From: Bradyrhizobium liaoningense
GTDB taxonomy: Bacteria; Pseudomonadota; Alphaproteobacteria; Rhizobiales; Xanthobacteraceae
Length of the DNA stretch: 64,000 bases
Assembly (NCBI RefSeq): GCF_018130825.1
Contig: NZ_JAFCJS010000003.1
Span: forward strand, 558,001 to 622,000
Reading direction: 5' to 3'
Positions 1-9,284 of the stretch are shown here, in pieces. The translations under genes were made by a program, and so were the position numbers. Each line of letters opens with the position of its first letter. Within the stretch, counting starts at the first letter, position 1. The notes below the pieces were generated by a model, which had not been told where the DNA came from, ran no database searches, and saw only the letters and a program-made list of their open reading frames with translations.

Positions 1-911
1 AGCGCAATTCATTCCAGCCGCATGTGGCGGCCGCCGAGCTCGCGCGCGGCCGCGCCCGCCGCTTTGCCTTCGTGATGCCGTCGGGGCCGAACCCGTTCAT
101 GCAGCAGATCGAGGCCTATCTCGGCGAGATGTCAGGCTGGCTCTCGGCGCGCCGGCTCAATGTCGAGATGGTCGCCACCGACGTGTTCGACGCCTCCGTG
201 CTGGCCGCCTCGCTGGAGGCGCTGTCCGGCGATTACGACGGCGTCGCCGTGGTGGCGCTGGATCACCCCACCGTTCGCGCCGCCATCAATGATCTGGTCG
301 ATGCCGGCACCAGGGTCGTGACACTGGTCTCGGACGTGCCGTCCTCGCGCCGCCACCATTATGTCGGCATCGACAACATCGCCGCGGGACGCACCGCCGG
401 CGCGCTGGTCGGGCGGCTGGTCGGCGGCCGCTCCGGCAAGGTTGCCGTCGTCGCGGGTTCGCAAGGGCTGCGCGACCATGCCGAGCGCATCTTCGGCTTC
501 AACCAGGTGATGGCTAGCGAATTCCCTGACCTCAGCGTGCTGCCGGTGCTGGAAGGGCGCGACGAGGACGAGCGCTCGGAGCAGCTGCTGGCCCGGCTGT
601 TGGGCAGGCATGCTGACATTGTCGGCCTTTATAACGTCGGCGCCGGCACGCAGGGTGTCGCCCAAGCGTTGAACAACAAAGCGTTGAGCGAGGCCGGCCG
701 CGACAAGGTCGTGTTTGTCGGGCACGACGTCACCGCGCTGACGCGCCGGCTGCTGCTGCAGGGTGTGATGGATGCCGCGATCTCGCAGAATCCGGGACAT
801 GAGGCGCGCGCCGCAGTGCGCGTGCTGCTCGCGCTCGCCCGCGGCGAGCCGATCCTGCGCGAACAGGAGAAGATCAGGATCGACATCGTGATGCGGGACA
901 ATCTGCCCTAG
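1..911 (+). CDS. LacI-family sugar-responsive repressor, 5' end missing
   Basis: The reading frame is open through the left edge (frame 3), so the N-terminal helix-turn-helix lies outside the window and only the periplasmic-binding-protein-like effector domain is visible. The visible part has the type I fold pattern: FAFVMPSGPNPFMQQIEAY near its start, a VGIDNIAAGRTAGALVG segment that normally lines the sugar pocket, and a closing RIDIVMRDNLP. It ends 82 bases before xylB on the same strand. By analogy with this family it probably represses the xylBA-transporter genes and is released by their sugar. The inducer cannot be read from the sequence. Confidence 0.85.
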   Translation, partial: RNSFQPHVAAAELARGRARRFAFVMPSGPNPFMQQIEAYLGEMSGWLSARRLNVEMVATDVFDASVLAASLEALSGDYDGVAVVALDHPTVRAAINDLVDAGTRVVTLVSDVPSSRRHHYVGIDNIAAGRTAGALVGRLVGGRSGKVAVVAGSQGLRDHAERIFGFNQVMASEFPDLSVLPVLEGRDEDERSEQLLARLLGRHADIVGLYNVGAGTQGVAQALNNKALSEAGRDKVVFVGHDVTALTRRLLLQGVMDAAISQNPGHEARAAVRVLLALARGEPILREQEKIRIDIVMRDNLP

Positions 912-993
912 CGGCAGGTCGATCTGGAAACGGCCCGTTGCGGGGAAGGCGACATCAAGCTCGCGCACCGCGGCGGAAGAAGGGGAGGATGGC

Positions 994-2442
994 GTGTATC
1001 TCGGACTGGACATCGGCACGTCCGGTGTGAAGGCGGTTCTCGTGAACGAAGCCGGCGCGGTGGTCGCGACGGCGGCGCGCGAGCTCGCGCTGTCGCATCC
1101 GGCGCCGCTGTGGTCCGAGCAGGATCCCGACGCCTGGGTCGCGGGCGCGATCGGCGCGGTCGACGATCTCGCAAGCCATCATCCGCGCGAGGTGGCGCGG
1201 GTTGCCGGCATCGGCCTGTCGGGCCAGATGCATGGCGCGACGCTGCTCGGCGAGGACGGGCGCCCGCTGCGTCCCGCGATCCTCTGGAACGACGGCCGTT
1301 CGCAGGCCGAATGCGCCATGCTGGAGCGGCGCTGTCCGTCGCTGCACGCGATCGCCGGCAATCTGGCGATGCCCGGCTTCACCGCGCCAAAGCTGTTTTG
1401 GGTCGCGCGGCACGAGCCGGAGATCTTCAAGCGCGTCGCCAAGGTGCTGCTGCCCAAGGCCTATGTCCGCTACCGGCTGACCGGCGAGATGGTCGAGGAC
1501 ATGTCGGATGCGGCCGGTACGCTGTGGCTCGATGTCGGCCAGCGCCGCTGGTCGGCCCTGCTGCTGCATGCGACCGGCCTCGATCTCCACCACATGCCGC
1601 GCCTCGTCGAGGGCAGCGCAGTGAGCGCCGTGCTCGCGCCGGAATATGCGCAGCGTTGGGGCATGGCGAAGGACGTCGTGGTGGCCGGCGGCGCCGGCGA
1701 CAACGCGGCGAGCGCGATCGGGCTTGGCGCGATTGCGCCTGGTGATGCCTTCCTCTCGCTCGGCACCTCCGGCGTGGTGTTTCGTGTCACCGATCGCTTT
1801 GCGCCGGCGCCGGCGTCAGCGGTGCATGCCTTCTGCCACGCGCTGCCCGGCCTCTGGCACCAGATGGGCGTGATGCTGTCGGCGGCGGCCTCGCTCGCCT
1901 GGTTGTCCGATGTCATGGAGACGCCGGCGGCCACGCTTCTCGCGCCGCTCGGCGAGCGCGTCGATGGGCCGAGCCCGATCAAATTCCTGCCCTATCTCGA
2001 TGGCGAGCGCACCCCGCACAACGATGCCGCCGCGAGCGGCGCCTTCGTCGGGCTGCGCGGCGCTACCGGGCGATCCCAGATCGTGCAGGCCGTGCTCGAA
2101 GGCGTCGCGTTCGCCGCGCGCGACAACCTCGCGGCCCTGAGCGCGGCGAGCGGGCCGATCAGCGAAGTCGATCTCGTCGGCGGCGGCTCGCGCTCGCCGC
2201 TGTGGGCCCAGATCTGCGCGGACGTGCTCGGCATTCCCGTCCACCGCGTCGAGGAGGGTGAGGTCGGCGCTGCGCTCGGCGCTGCGCGGCTCGGCCGGCT
2301 CGCCGCCACCGGCGAAGGTCCCGCGCAAGTCTGCAGCCGTCCGCGGCGGCTCGCGAGCTTCGCGCCCCGCGCATCCGTGACCGCCGCCTATGACGAAGCC
2401 TATCGCCGCTGGCGCGCGCTTTATCCCGCATTGAAGGAGTGA
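994..2442 (+). CDS. xylB: xylulokinase (FGGY family)
   Basis: The predicted 482-residue protein phosphorylates D-xylulose to xylulose 5-phosphate, feeding the pentose phosphate pathway in the cytoplasm. The N-terminal ATPase motif GLDIGTSGVKAVLV (about residues 3-17), GLSGQMHGATLL (about 71-82) and GAGDNAASAIGLG, with catalytic Asp at about 236, fit FGGY kinases of this length. The start is GTG at 994, with AGGGGAGG at 981-988 as ribosome site; the ATG at 989 is out of frame. It is followed after 6 bases by xylA. XylB rather than another FGGY kinase is inferred mainly from the neighbouring isomerase. Confidence 0.93.
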   Translation: MYLGLDIGTSGVKAVLVNEAGAVVATAARELALSHPAPLWSEQDPDAWVAGAIGAVDDLASHHPREVARVAGIGLSGQMHGATLLGEDGRPLRPAILWNDGRSQAECAMLERRCPSLHAIAGNLAMPGFTAPKLFWVARHEPEIFKRVAKVLLPKAYVRYRLTGEMVEDMSDAAGTLWLDVGQRRWSALLLHATGLDLHHMPRLVEGSAVSAVLAPEYAQRWGMAKDVVVAGGAGDNAASAIGLGAIAPGDAFLSLGTSGVVFRVTDRFAPAPASAVHAFCHALPGLWHQMGVMLSAAASLAWLSDVMETPAATLLAPLGERVDGPSPIKFLPYLDGERTPHNDAAASGAFVGLRGATGRSQIVQAVLEGVAFAARDNLAALSAASGPISEVDLVGGGSRSPLWAQICADVLGIPVHRVEEGEVGAALGAARLGRLAATGEGPAQVCSRPRRLASFAPRASVTAAYDEAYRRWRALYPALKE

Positions 2443-2448
2443 CTTTAA

Positions 2449-3771
2449 GTGAACGCGTCAGCCAAATTCTTCGATGCAAGTACCCCCGTCGCCTTCGCCG
2501 GCAAGGATGCCGCGAACACGCATGCCTTCCGCTGGTACGACAAGGATCGCCTCGTGCACGGCCGCAGGCTCGAGGATCATCTGCGCTTTGCAGTCTGCTA
2601 CTGGCATTCGCTGTGCTGGCCGGGCGGCGATCCCTTCGGCGGAGAGACCTTCTTGCGGCCCTGGCATCACGGCACCGATCCGATGGCCATGGCGCGCGCC
2701 AAGGCCGATGTCGCCTTCGAGCTGTTCCGCCTGCTGGACGTGCCGTTCTTCACCTTCCACGACGTCGATGCGGCGCCGGAAGGGGATTCGCTCAGCGAGT
2801 CCGTCGCCAACCTCAACGCGATCGCCGATGTCTTCGAAGCGAAGATGGCAACCGCAAAAGTCCGACTGCTCTGGGGTACTGCAAACCTGTTCACGCATCG
2901 CCGCTACATGGCGGGCGCCGCGACCAACCCGGACCCCGACATTTTCACCTATGCCGCCGGCCAGGTCCGCGCCGCGCTGGAGGTGACGCACCGGCTCGGC
3001 GGCCAGAACTATGTGCTGTGGGGCGGCCGCGAGGGCTACGAGACGCTGCTCAACACCGATCTCAAGCGCGAGCTCGACCAGCTCGGCCGCTTCGTCTCGC
3101 TCGTCGTCGAGCACAAGCACAGAATAGGCTTCAAGGGCCCGATCCTGATCGAGCCCAAGCCGAAGGAGCCGACCAAGCACCAATACGACTTTGATGTCGC
3201 CACCTGCTACGGCTTCCTCGAACGCTACGACCTGCTCAAGGACGTCAAGCTCAACATCGAGCAGAACCACGCCATCCTCGCCGGCCACTCCTTCCATCAC
3301 GAGGTCGCACTGGCCGAGGCGCTCGGCGTGTTCGGCTCGCTCGACATCAACCGCGGCGACGATCTGCTCGGCTGGGACACCGACCAGTTCGCGATGAACG
3401 TGAGCGAATTGTCGCTGGTGTTCCACGAGATCCTGAACCGCGGCGGCTTCACCTCGGGCGGGCTGAATTTCGACGCCAAGATCCGCCGCCAGTCGATCGA
3501 TCCCGATGATCTCATCCACGCCCATGTCGGCTCGATGGATGCCTGCGCGCGCGCCTTCCTCGCCGCCGCGGACATGCTCGATGCCGGCGTCCTCACCGCG
3601 CCGCTTGCGACGCGCTACGACGGATGGGCCGGTCCCGAGGGCCGCGCCATTCTCGGCGGCCAGCGCTCGCTCGCCGATCTCGCCGACCGTGCGATGAGTC
3701 CCGGCTTCGATCCGCAGCCGCGCTCGGGCCGGCAGGAATATCTGGAATCCCTGGTCAACCGCTATGTCTGA
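2449..3771 (+). CDS. xylA: xylose isomerase
   Basis: This 440-residue enzyme converts D-xylose to D-xylulose using two divalent metal ions. Signature segments are visible: [13 protein letters not shown] (active-site His), [18 protein letters not shown] (metal-binding Glu), [11 protein letters not shown], and [14 protein letters not shown] (metal-binding Asp). The length and N-terminus fit the long, class II type of XylA. The start is GTG at 2449, six bases after the xylB stop, with AAGGAG overlapping the end of xylB. The tight spacing to xylB and to the ABC ATPase 12 bases downstream indicates one transcript for uptake and catabolism of a pentose. Confidence 0.96.
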   Translation: MNASAKFFDASTPVAFAGKDAANTHAFRWYDKDRLVHGRRLEDHLRFAVCYWHSLCWPGGDPFGGETFLRPWHHGTDPMAMARAKADVAFELFRLLDVPFFTFHDVDAAPEGDSLSESVANLNAIADVFEAKMATAKVRLLWGTANLFTHRRYMAGAATNPDPDIFTYAAGQVRAALEVTHRLGGQNYVLWGGREGYETLLNTDLKRELDQLGRFVSLVVEHKHRIGFKGPILIEPKPKEPTKHQYDFDVATCYGFLERYDLLKDVKLNIEQNHAILAGHSFHHEVALAEALGVFGSLDINRGDDLLGWDTDQFAMNVSELSLVFHEILNRGGFTSGGLNFDAKIRRQSIDPDDLIHAHVGSMDACARAFLAAADMLDAGVLTAPLATRYDGWAGPEGRAILGGQRSLADLADRAMSPGFDPQPRSGRQEYLESLVNRYV

Positions 3772-3783
3772 GGAACGCCGCTG

Positions 3784-4542
3784 ATGACGAAGGCTGACGC
3801 GACACCGGTGCTCGAGCTCACCGGCATCGGCAAGGAGTTTGGCGCAATCCGCGCATTGCATGACGTCGACATGCAGGTCTTCCCCGGCGAGGTGGTCGGG
3901 CTGATGGGCGACAACGGCGCTGGCAAGTCGACGCTGGTCAAGATCATCGCCGGCAATTTCCGCCCCACGCACGGCGAGATGCGCTTTGCCGGCAGCGCGG
4001 TGCATTTCAATCGTCCCGTCGATGCCCGCGCCGTCGGCATCGAGGTGGTCTACCAGGACCTCGCGCTATCGGACAATCTGACCGCGGCCGCCAACGTCTT
4101 CCTCGGCCGCGAGCTCAAGCGCAAATTCGGCCCCATCGCGCTGCTCGACCACAAGGCAATGGCGGCGCGCGCGCTGGAATTGTTCGGCGAGCTGCGCTCG
4201 GAGACGCGGCCCGACGATCTCGTCAAGCAGATGTCGGGCGGCCAGCGCCAGGCCGTCGCGATCGCGCGGACACGGCTCTCCAATGCGCGGCTGGTGATGA
4301 TGGACGAGCCGACCGCGGCAATCTCGGTGCGCCAGGTCGAGCAGGTGCTCGGCCTGATCCACCGGCTCAAGGAGCAGGGCGTCGCCGTGATGCTGATCTC
4401 GCACCGCATGCCCGACGTGTTCGCCGTGTGTGACCGCGTCATCGTCATGCGCCGCGGCGAGAAGCGGGCCGACAAGCCGATCGGCGAGACCAGCCCAGAG
4501 GAAGTCACCGCTCTCATCACCGGCGCGAAGGAGGCGGCGTGA
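3784..4542 (+). CDS. sugar ABC transporter ATP-binding protein, single-domain type
   Basis: The 252-residue ATPase energises sugar import at the inner membrane. Walker A is GDNGAGKST (42-50), the signature is MSGGQ (150-154), Walker B is VMMDEP (171-176) and the switch His is in LISHRM (about 207). It has one nucleotide-binding domain, unlike the duplicated ~500-residue RbsA/XylG type, so it presumably acts as a homodimer like the FrcA-type carbohydrate ATPases. The residues after Walker B read TAAIS where TAALS is usual, a conservative change. Its TGA overlaps the ATG of the permease by one base, which suggests translational coupling. Confidence 0.93.
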   Translation: MTKADATPVLELTGIGKEFGAIRALHDVDMQVFPGEVVGLMGDNGAGKSTLVKIIAGNFRPTHGEMRFAGSAVHFNRPVDARAVGIEVVYQDLALSDNLTAAANVFLGRELKRKFGPIALLDHKAMAARALELFGELRSETRPDDLVKQMSGGQRQAVAIARTRLSNARLVMMDEPTAAISVRQVEQVLGLIHRLKEQGVAVMLISHRMPDVFAVCDRVIVMRRGEKRADKPIGETSPEEVTALITGAKEAA

Positions 4543-5612
4543 TGGCCATGCCCATGGAATCCCCGATCAGCTTCACCAATGTCGGCAAGATCAAATGGTG
4601 GCAGCGCGGCATCTTCGCCTCGCAGACCGGCTATGTCCTGCTCGCGCTCGCCGTGCTGCTGGTGATCATGCATTTCGCCAGCCCGTACTTCTTCACCCAA
4701 GGCAACATGCAGAACGTGGCGAAGAACTTTTCCTTCATCGCCATCGCCACCCTCGGCGTCACCTTCGTCATCATCACGGGCGGCATCGATCTCTCGGTCG
4801 GCTCGATGATGTGCTTCTCCGCCATGATCACCTCGATGGTGATGACCGAGCTGTCGGCGCCCGGCTCGCCGCTGGTGCACATGGCGGCCGACGGCAAGAC
4901 CGTGCTCGCCAATGTGCCCGGCCTGATCCTGCTGGTCTCGATCCTCGCCGGCCTCGGCGTCGCGCTGATCGCCGGCCTCGTCAACGGCTTCTGCATCGCC
5001 GTGCTCGGCCTGTCGCCCTTCGTCACCACGCTCGGCATGCTCTCGATCGTGCGCGGGCTCGGCTATGTCGTCTCCAACGGCCGCGGCAGCTTTCCGGGCG
5101 GGCCGGATGCCGATTATTTCTATGCGCTCACCTCGGGCGACGTGCTCGGCGTGCCCGTGCCTTTCATCTATCTCGTGGTCCTCGCGCTGACGATGGCCGT
5201 GGTGCTGCACCACACCTCGTTCGGCCGCCACGTCTTCGCGCTCGGCGGCAACGAGAAGGCGGCGGAGCTGACCGGCATCCCCGTGGTGCGGGTGAAGATC
5301 GAGGTCTATGTGATCTGCGCGCTCGCCGCAGGGCTCCAGGGCATCATCATCTCCGGTTGGCTCGGATCGGCGCCGGCCAACATGGCGACCTCCTACGAGC
5401 TCAACGTGATCGCGGCGGCCGTGATCGGCGGCGCCAATCTCGCCGGCGGCATTGGCGGCCCGCTCGGGGCCATTGTCGGCTGCGTGCTGCTGGAGGTGAT
5501 CCGCAATGGCCTCGTGCTGGCGCAGGTCTCCTCCTACTGGCAGCAGACGCTGGTGGGCGTGATCATCATTCTGGCCGTGCTGGTCGATCGCATCCGTTCG
5601 CGGATGACCTGA
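4542..5612 (+). CDS. sugar ABC transporter permease (RbsC/XylH/FrcC-like)
   Basis: This is a polytopic inner-membrane permease of about 356 residues for a CUT2-type sugar importer. The family hallmark GGIDLSVGSMM is present about a quarter of the way in, and GGANLAGGIGGPLGAIVG near the C-terminus. Many hydrophobic stretches fit 8-10 membrane helices. The ATG at 4542 is preferred over the in-frame GTG at 4539 because it shares its A with the TGA of the ATPase gene. Together with that ATPase and the binding protein at 5707 it makes a complete importer. The substrate (xylose or another pentose) is inferred from xylA and xylB. Confidence 0.93.
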   Translation: MAMPMESPISFTNVGKIKWWQRGIFASQTGYVLLALAVLLVIMHFASPYFFTQGNMQNVAKNFSFIAIATLGVTFVIITGGIDLSVGSMMCFSAMITSMVMTELSAPGSPLVHMAADGKTVLANVPGLILLVSILAGLGVALIAGLVNGFCIAVLGLSPFVTTLGMLSIVRGLGYVVSNGRGSFPGGPDADYFYALTSGDVLGVPVPFIYLVVLALTMAVVLHHTSFGRHVFALGGNEKAAELTGIPVVRVKIEVYVICALAAGLQGIIISGWLGSAPANMATSYELNVIAAAVIGGANLAGGIGGPLGAIVGCVLLEVIRNGLVLAQVSSYWQQTLVGVIIILAVLVDRIRSRMT

Positions 5613-5706
5613 CGTGACGTCATCTCGGGAAGTCAACGAAAATGCCGCCTGTCCGCTTCCCGGGCGCTTTCGAAGGGATGGGCACCAAACAAGGGTGGAG
5701 GAGACA

Positions 5707-6639
5707 ATGAGGAAACTGCTTCTGGCCGGTATCGCCGTTGCGATGATGGCGACGCCGGCGTTCGCCGCGAACTACCGCTTCGTCATCGTGCCCAAGGCGA
5801 TGAACAATCCGTTCTTCGACTTCGCGCGCGACGGCTGCCTGAAGCGCGCCAAGGAGCTCGGCAACATCGAGTGCATCTACAAGGGGCCGGTCGAGCACGA
5901 GCCGGCGACGCAGGCCCAGATCATCCAGGACTTCGTCACCCAGAAGGTCGACGGCCTCGCCATCTCGGTCGCCGACGTCGCCGCCATGACCAAGTCGATC
6001 GAGGCGGCGACCGCGGCCGGCATTCCCGTCATCACCTTCGATGCGGATGCACCAGGCTCCAAGCGCATCGCCTATATCGGCACCAACAACAAGGAGTTCG
6101 GCGTCGCCCTCGGCAAGGAATTGCTGAAGCTGCGGCCCGACGGCGGCAAGTACGCGATGGTCTCGGGCGGTCCCGGCGCCAAGAACCTCGCCGAGCGCGT
6201 CGACGGCGTGCGCGAGGCGCTGAAGGGCTCGAAATGGACCGAGGTCGCGGGCTCGCCGACCTTCTGCAACGACGACCCAGCGCTCGCGGTCCAGCAGATG
6301 ACGGACATGCGAACCGCAACGCCCGACCTCGCCGCGATCGTTCCCATCGGCGGCTGGCCGATGTTCGCCCCTGAGGGCTTCAAGGCCTTCGCCTCCAGGA
6401 ACAAGAAGGACATCGATTCCGGCAAGTTCACGCTGGTCGTTGCCGATACGCTCAAGATGCAGCTCAAGCTGCTGCGTGACGGCTATGCCAATGCGCTGGT
6501 CGGGCAGCGTCCGTTCGAGATGGGCGAGAAGGCGATGGATACGCTGCTCGCCATCAAGAAGGGCGAGAAGGTGCCGGAGATCGTCTACACCGGCCTCGAC
6601 CTCGTCACCAAGGACAACGTCGCGCAGATGCTGAAGTAG
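5707..6639 (+). CDS. periplasmic sugar-binding protein of the ABC importer
   Basis: The 310-residue protein captures the sugar in the periplasm and delivers it to the permease encoded just upstream. Residues 1-20 form a Sec signal peptide (positive MRK, hydrophobic core, PAFA before the mature ANYR). The mature part is a type I sugar-binding fold: FVIVPKAMNNPFFDFARDG at the start, DGLAISVADVAAM, and IAYIGTNNKEFGVALGKEL in the hinge region. The ATG at 5707 is chosen over upstream in-frame codons because GGAGGA precedes it and the signal peptide starts there. A strong hairpin lies about 30 bases after the stop. Confidence 0.93.
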   Translation: MRKLLLAGIAVAMMATPAFAANYRFVIVPKAMNNPFFDFARDGCLKRAKELGNIECIYKGPVEHEPATQAQIIQDFVTQKVDGLAISVADVAAMTKSIEAATAAGIPVITFDADAPGSKRIAYIGTNNKEFGVALGKELLKLRPDGGKYAMVSGGPGAKNLAERVDGVREALKGSKWTEVAGSPTFCNDDPALAVQQMTDMRTATPDLAAIVPIGGWPMFAPEGFKAFASRNKKDIDSGKFTLVVADTLKMQLKLLRDGYANALVGQRPFEMGEKAMDTLLAIKKGEKVPEIVYTGLDLVTKDNVAQMLK

Positions 6640-6669
6640 GAGCGCCGCCAGCCCCGTGCTCCTGCATGC

Positions 6670-6702
6670 CTCCCCCGCTTGCGGTTTCCGCAAGCGGGGG
6701 AG
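6670..6702. terminator. perfect 15-bp hairpin after the sugar-binding protein gene
   Basis: The arms CTCCCCCGCTTGCGG (6670-6684) and CCGCAAGCGGGGGAG (6688-6702) are perfectly complementary around a TTT loop. No run of T follows, so it is not a classical intrinsic terminator. It may protect the upstream mRNA 3' end or reduce read-through into the aldo/keto reductase gene that starts 40 bases later. Confidence 0.7.
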
Positions 6703-6741
6703 ATGATGTTTGGACTGCCAGAAGAAAATTGGAAGAATGGA

Positions 6742-7719
6742 ATGAAACGCTCGCGGCTCGGTTCGCTCGACGTCACCTCACTCGGGCTCGGTTCCGCCCC
6801 GCTCGGCGGATTGTTTGCGCCTGTCAGCGATGCCGATGCGGAGGCGACACTGGCAAGAGCCTGGGCGCTCGGCGTCCGCTTCTTCGACACCGCGCCGCTC
6901 TACGGCTTTGGCCTCGCGGAGCGGCGGCTGGGCGCGTTCCTGCGGCAGCAGAAGCGCGAGTCCTATGCCATCTCGACCAAGGTCGGCCGCCTGCTGCGCG
7001 CCCCCGATGGCGGCGCCGCCGAGGACGAGCATTACAAGGGCACGCCGCGCGAGCGGCCGGTGTTCGATTTCAGCTACGACGGCGTGATGCGCTCGGTCGA
7101 GGAGAGCCTTGCCCGCCTCGGGCTCGACCGCGTCGACGTCCTGCTGGTGCATGATCCCGACGATCACTATGACGAGGCTGTCTCCGGTGCCTTCCGCGCG
7201 CTGCAGCGCCTGCGCTCCGATGGCACGGTCAGCGCGATCGGCGCCGGCATGAACCAGTCGGAAATGCCGGTCCGCTTTGCCGAAGCTGTTTCGGTCGACT
7301 GTTTCCTGCTCGCCGGCCGCTACACGCTGCTCGACCAGGGCGCGCTGGATGCCCTGTTTCCGGTCTGCACGGCCAGGAATATCGGCATCCTGCTCGGCGG
7401 CATCTACAACAGCGGCATTTTGGCCAATCCGCACGCGGGTGCGAAGTTCAATTATCAGGACGCCGATCCGGCGCTCGTCGCGCGGGCGCTCGCGCTCGAT
7501 GAGCTCTGCCGCAAGCACGGCACCGAGCTGAAGGCCGCCGCGCTGCAGTTCTGCATGGCCCATCCGGCGGTGACGGTCGCGGTGATGGGCGCGCGCAATG
7601 CCGGCGAGGTCGCCGACAACATCGCGATGTCAGAGACGGCGGTGCCGCCGGCGTTCTGGCAGGAGCTGCGCGCGCGAAACCTCGTCGACGCCCGCGCGCC
7701 GCTGCCCGGTGGAGCGTAA
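6742..7719 (+). CDS. aldo/keto reductase, aldose 1-dehydrogenase-like
   Basis: This is a 325-residue NAD(P)-dependent aldo/keto reductase. The catalytic tetrad can be placed at Asp49 and Tyr54 (in FFDTAPLYGFGLAERRLG), Lys80 (ISTKVG) and His137 (LLVHDPDDH). The sequence style, with the DTAPLYG and GGIYNSGIL segments, resembles D-threo-aldose 1-dehydrogenase / L-fucose dehydrogenase enzymes, which oxidise the sugar C1 to a lactone. The ATG at 6742 matches the usual N-terminus (MKRSRLGSLDVT) and is preceded by GGAAG; an earlier in-frame ATG at 6679 lies inside the hairpin. The gene after it encodes a lactonase-type hydrolase, which supports an oxidative sugar route. The exact substrate is unknown. 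Confidence 0.88.
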   Translation: MKRSRLGSLDVTSLGLGSAPLGGLFAPVSDADAEATLARAWALGVRFFDTAPLYGFGLAERRLGAFLRQQKRESYAISTKVGRLLRAPDGGAAEDEHYKGTPRERPVFDFSYDGVMRSVEESLARLGLDRVDVLLVHDPDDHYDEAVSGAFRALQRLRSDGTVSAIGAGMNQSEMPVRFAEAVSVDCFLLAGRYTLLDQGALDALFPVCTARNIGILLGGIYNSGILANPHAGAKFNYQDADPALVARALALDELCRKHGTELKAAALQFCMAHPAVTVAVMGARNAGEVADNIAMSETAVPPAFWQELRARNLVDARAPLPGGA

Positions 7720-7722
7720 GCC

Positions 7723-8574
7723 ATGATCGTCGACGCCCATCAGCATTTCTGGGATCCAGTGCGCGCCGACTATCCCTGGATGGACGCGCCCGAGCTGGCG
7801 CCGATCCGCCGCGCCTTCGGCCCCGCCGATCTCGCGCCGCTGCTAGAGGCGAACGGCATCGACGCCAGCATCGTGGTGCAGTGCCGCTCCGCGCTGGAGG
7901 AGACCGAGGAGTTCCTGCGGATCGCGCATGCAACACCGTCCGTCGTTGGTGTCGTCGGCTGGGCCGATCTGACCGACGGCGATCTCGGCGAAACGCTCGA
8001 CCGGCTGCGCGCATTGCCCGGCGGCGACAAGCTGGTGGGCATCCGCCACCAGGTCCATGACGAGGCCGATCCTGACTGGCTGCTGCGCGAAGACGTCCAG
8101 CGCGGCCTCACCGCGATGTTCGCCCGCGATCTCACCTACGATTTCCTCGTCCGCGCTCGCGAGCTGCCTGCCGCGATCGCAACCGCACAGGCCTTCCCGC
8201 AAGCGCGCTTCGTGCTGGATCACGCCGCCAAGCCGCCGATCGCCGATGGCGGAAGCGACGAATGGAGGGACCGCATCGCAGCGTTAGCTGCCTGCGGCAA
8301 CGTCTGGTGCAAGATCTCGGGGCTGGCGACGGAAGCGAAGTGGGATGATTGGGATGCAGAGCGGCTGCTTCCGTTCGTCGCGCACGCCGCGAAATGCTTC
8401 GGCGAGGACCGTTTGATGTTCGGTTCGGACTGGCCAGTGTGCCTGCTCGCGGGCAGCTACGGCGAGATCAAGGGCGCGCTGGAGGCGTGTCTGGCGAAGC
8501 TGGGGCCGAATGTGCGCGAGAGAGCGTTCGGGGAGACTGCGAGGGTGGCGTATCGGTTGCGGATCGTAGGTTAG
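7723..8574 (+). CDS. amidohydrolase-family lactonase (L-fuconolactonase-like, COG3618)
   Basis: The 283-residue protein has a TIM-barrel metal-dependent hydrolase start, VDAHQHFW, with metal-ligand His6 and His8. Further family segments are VVGVVGWADL, FVLDHAAKPPIADG and LMFGSDWPVC. These are typical of COG3618 sugar-lactone hydrolases. It starts three bases after the aldo/keto reductase stop, so the two are almost certainly co-translated: the reductase would make an aldonolactone and this enzyme would open it. Activity on a lactone rather than another ester or amide is inferred from the pairing. Confidence 0.88.
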   Translation: MIVDAHQHFWDPVRADYPWMDAPELAPIRRAFGPADLAPLLEANGIDASIVVQCRSALEETEEFLRIAHATPSVVGVVGWADLTDGDLGETLDRLRALPGGDKLVGIRHQVHDEADPDWLLREDVQRGLTAMFARDLTYDFLVRARELPAAIATAQAFPQARFVLDHAAKPPIADGGSDEWRDRIAALAACGNVWCKISGLATEAKWDDWDAERLLPFVAHAAKCFGEDRLMFGSDWPVCLLAGSYGEIKGALEACLAKLGPNVRERAFGETARVAYRLRIVG

Positions 8575-8593
8575 AACGAAGCCGCGAGCTCCC

Positions 8594-8751
8594 ACCCTCC
8601 CCTGGAGGGGGAGGGTCGATCGCGCGTAGCGCGAGCGGGGTGGGGTGATCTCTCCACACGGGCACTGCTTCGGTGGAGAGACTGTCACCCCACCCCGTCT
8701 CACATGTCGCTGCGCGCCATGCGAGCCGACCCTCCCCCTCCAGGGGAGGGT
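8594..8751. repeat. 25-bp inverted repeat flanking a 108-bp centre
   Basis: The arm at 8594-8618 (core CCTCCCCTGGAGGGGGAGGG) is exactly repeated in inverse at 8727-8751. The interior contains a second GC-rich segment with GCGCGTAGCGCG at 8621-8632. It lies between two convergent genes and could form a bidirectional transcription stop, although no T tract follows. It looks like an interspersed repeat unit. Confidence 0.8.
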
Positions 8752-8761
8752 AAGATAGATC

Positions 8762-9127
8762 TCATGCCCCCGCTGGCACCTGGTCCAGAAAACCCGTCAC
8801 GCTCCGGATCCGTCCGTCCTTCAGCACGGCGAAATCCGTCCCCTTGATCGGACTGTCGACACCGTCAGGACCGAGGCCCCAGCTGAAGCGCACGTGGTCG
8901 CCGTAGCCGTTGGGCTCGCCGATCAGCTTGAACCTGAAATCGGGAAAACGCTGCTGCACGCCTGATATCAGCGCGTCGATACCGTCCCGGCCGTCGCCCT
9001 TCATCAGGGGATCGACATAGCTCGCGTCCGCCGTCCAGGTCTCGCTCAGCAGCTCGCGCCGGCGGCTCGTCGTGCGCTCGTTCCAGAGATCGATATAGCA
9101 GTGGGCGATGGCGGTGTGGTCGGTCAT
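8762..9127 (-). CDS. SnoaL/NTF2-like protein
   Basis: This is a 121-residue cytoplasmic protein with the NTF2-like cone fold pattern: an early helix (IAHCYIDLWNE), ADASYVDPLMKGDGRDGIDALI, then strands RFKLIGEPNGYGDHVRFSW and IKGTDFAVLKDGRIRSVTGFLDQ. Such proteins are small isomerases, hydrolases or ligand binders; nothing here fixes a substrate. The start MTDHTAIAHCY at 9127 is chosen because a GGAGAG ribosome site precedes it, although the frame stays open further upstream. It ends against the inverted repeat at 8594-8751. Confidence 0.8.
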   Translation of the reverse strand: MTDHTAIAHCYIDLWNERTTSRRRELLSETWTADASYVDPLMKGDGRDGIDALISGVQQRFPDFRFKLIGEPNGYGDHVRFSWGLGPDGVDSPIKGTDFAVLKDGRIRSVTGFLDQVPAGA

Positions 9128-9284
9128 GTTGCTCTCCTTCGATGGCGCCGTGTCCGGCTGACCGCCACTATCGAAGGTTTGCGCGCGCGGGTCGATTACC
9201 TCGGAGGTCATCGGCACGTGCAAAAAAATGAAGCGCGATGATGGCCTCATCGCGCTTCATTCGCATGTGTCTGGTTTGCGAAGT

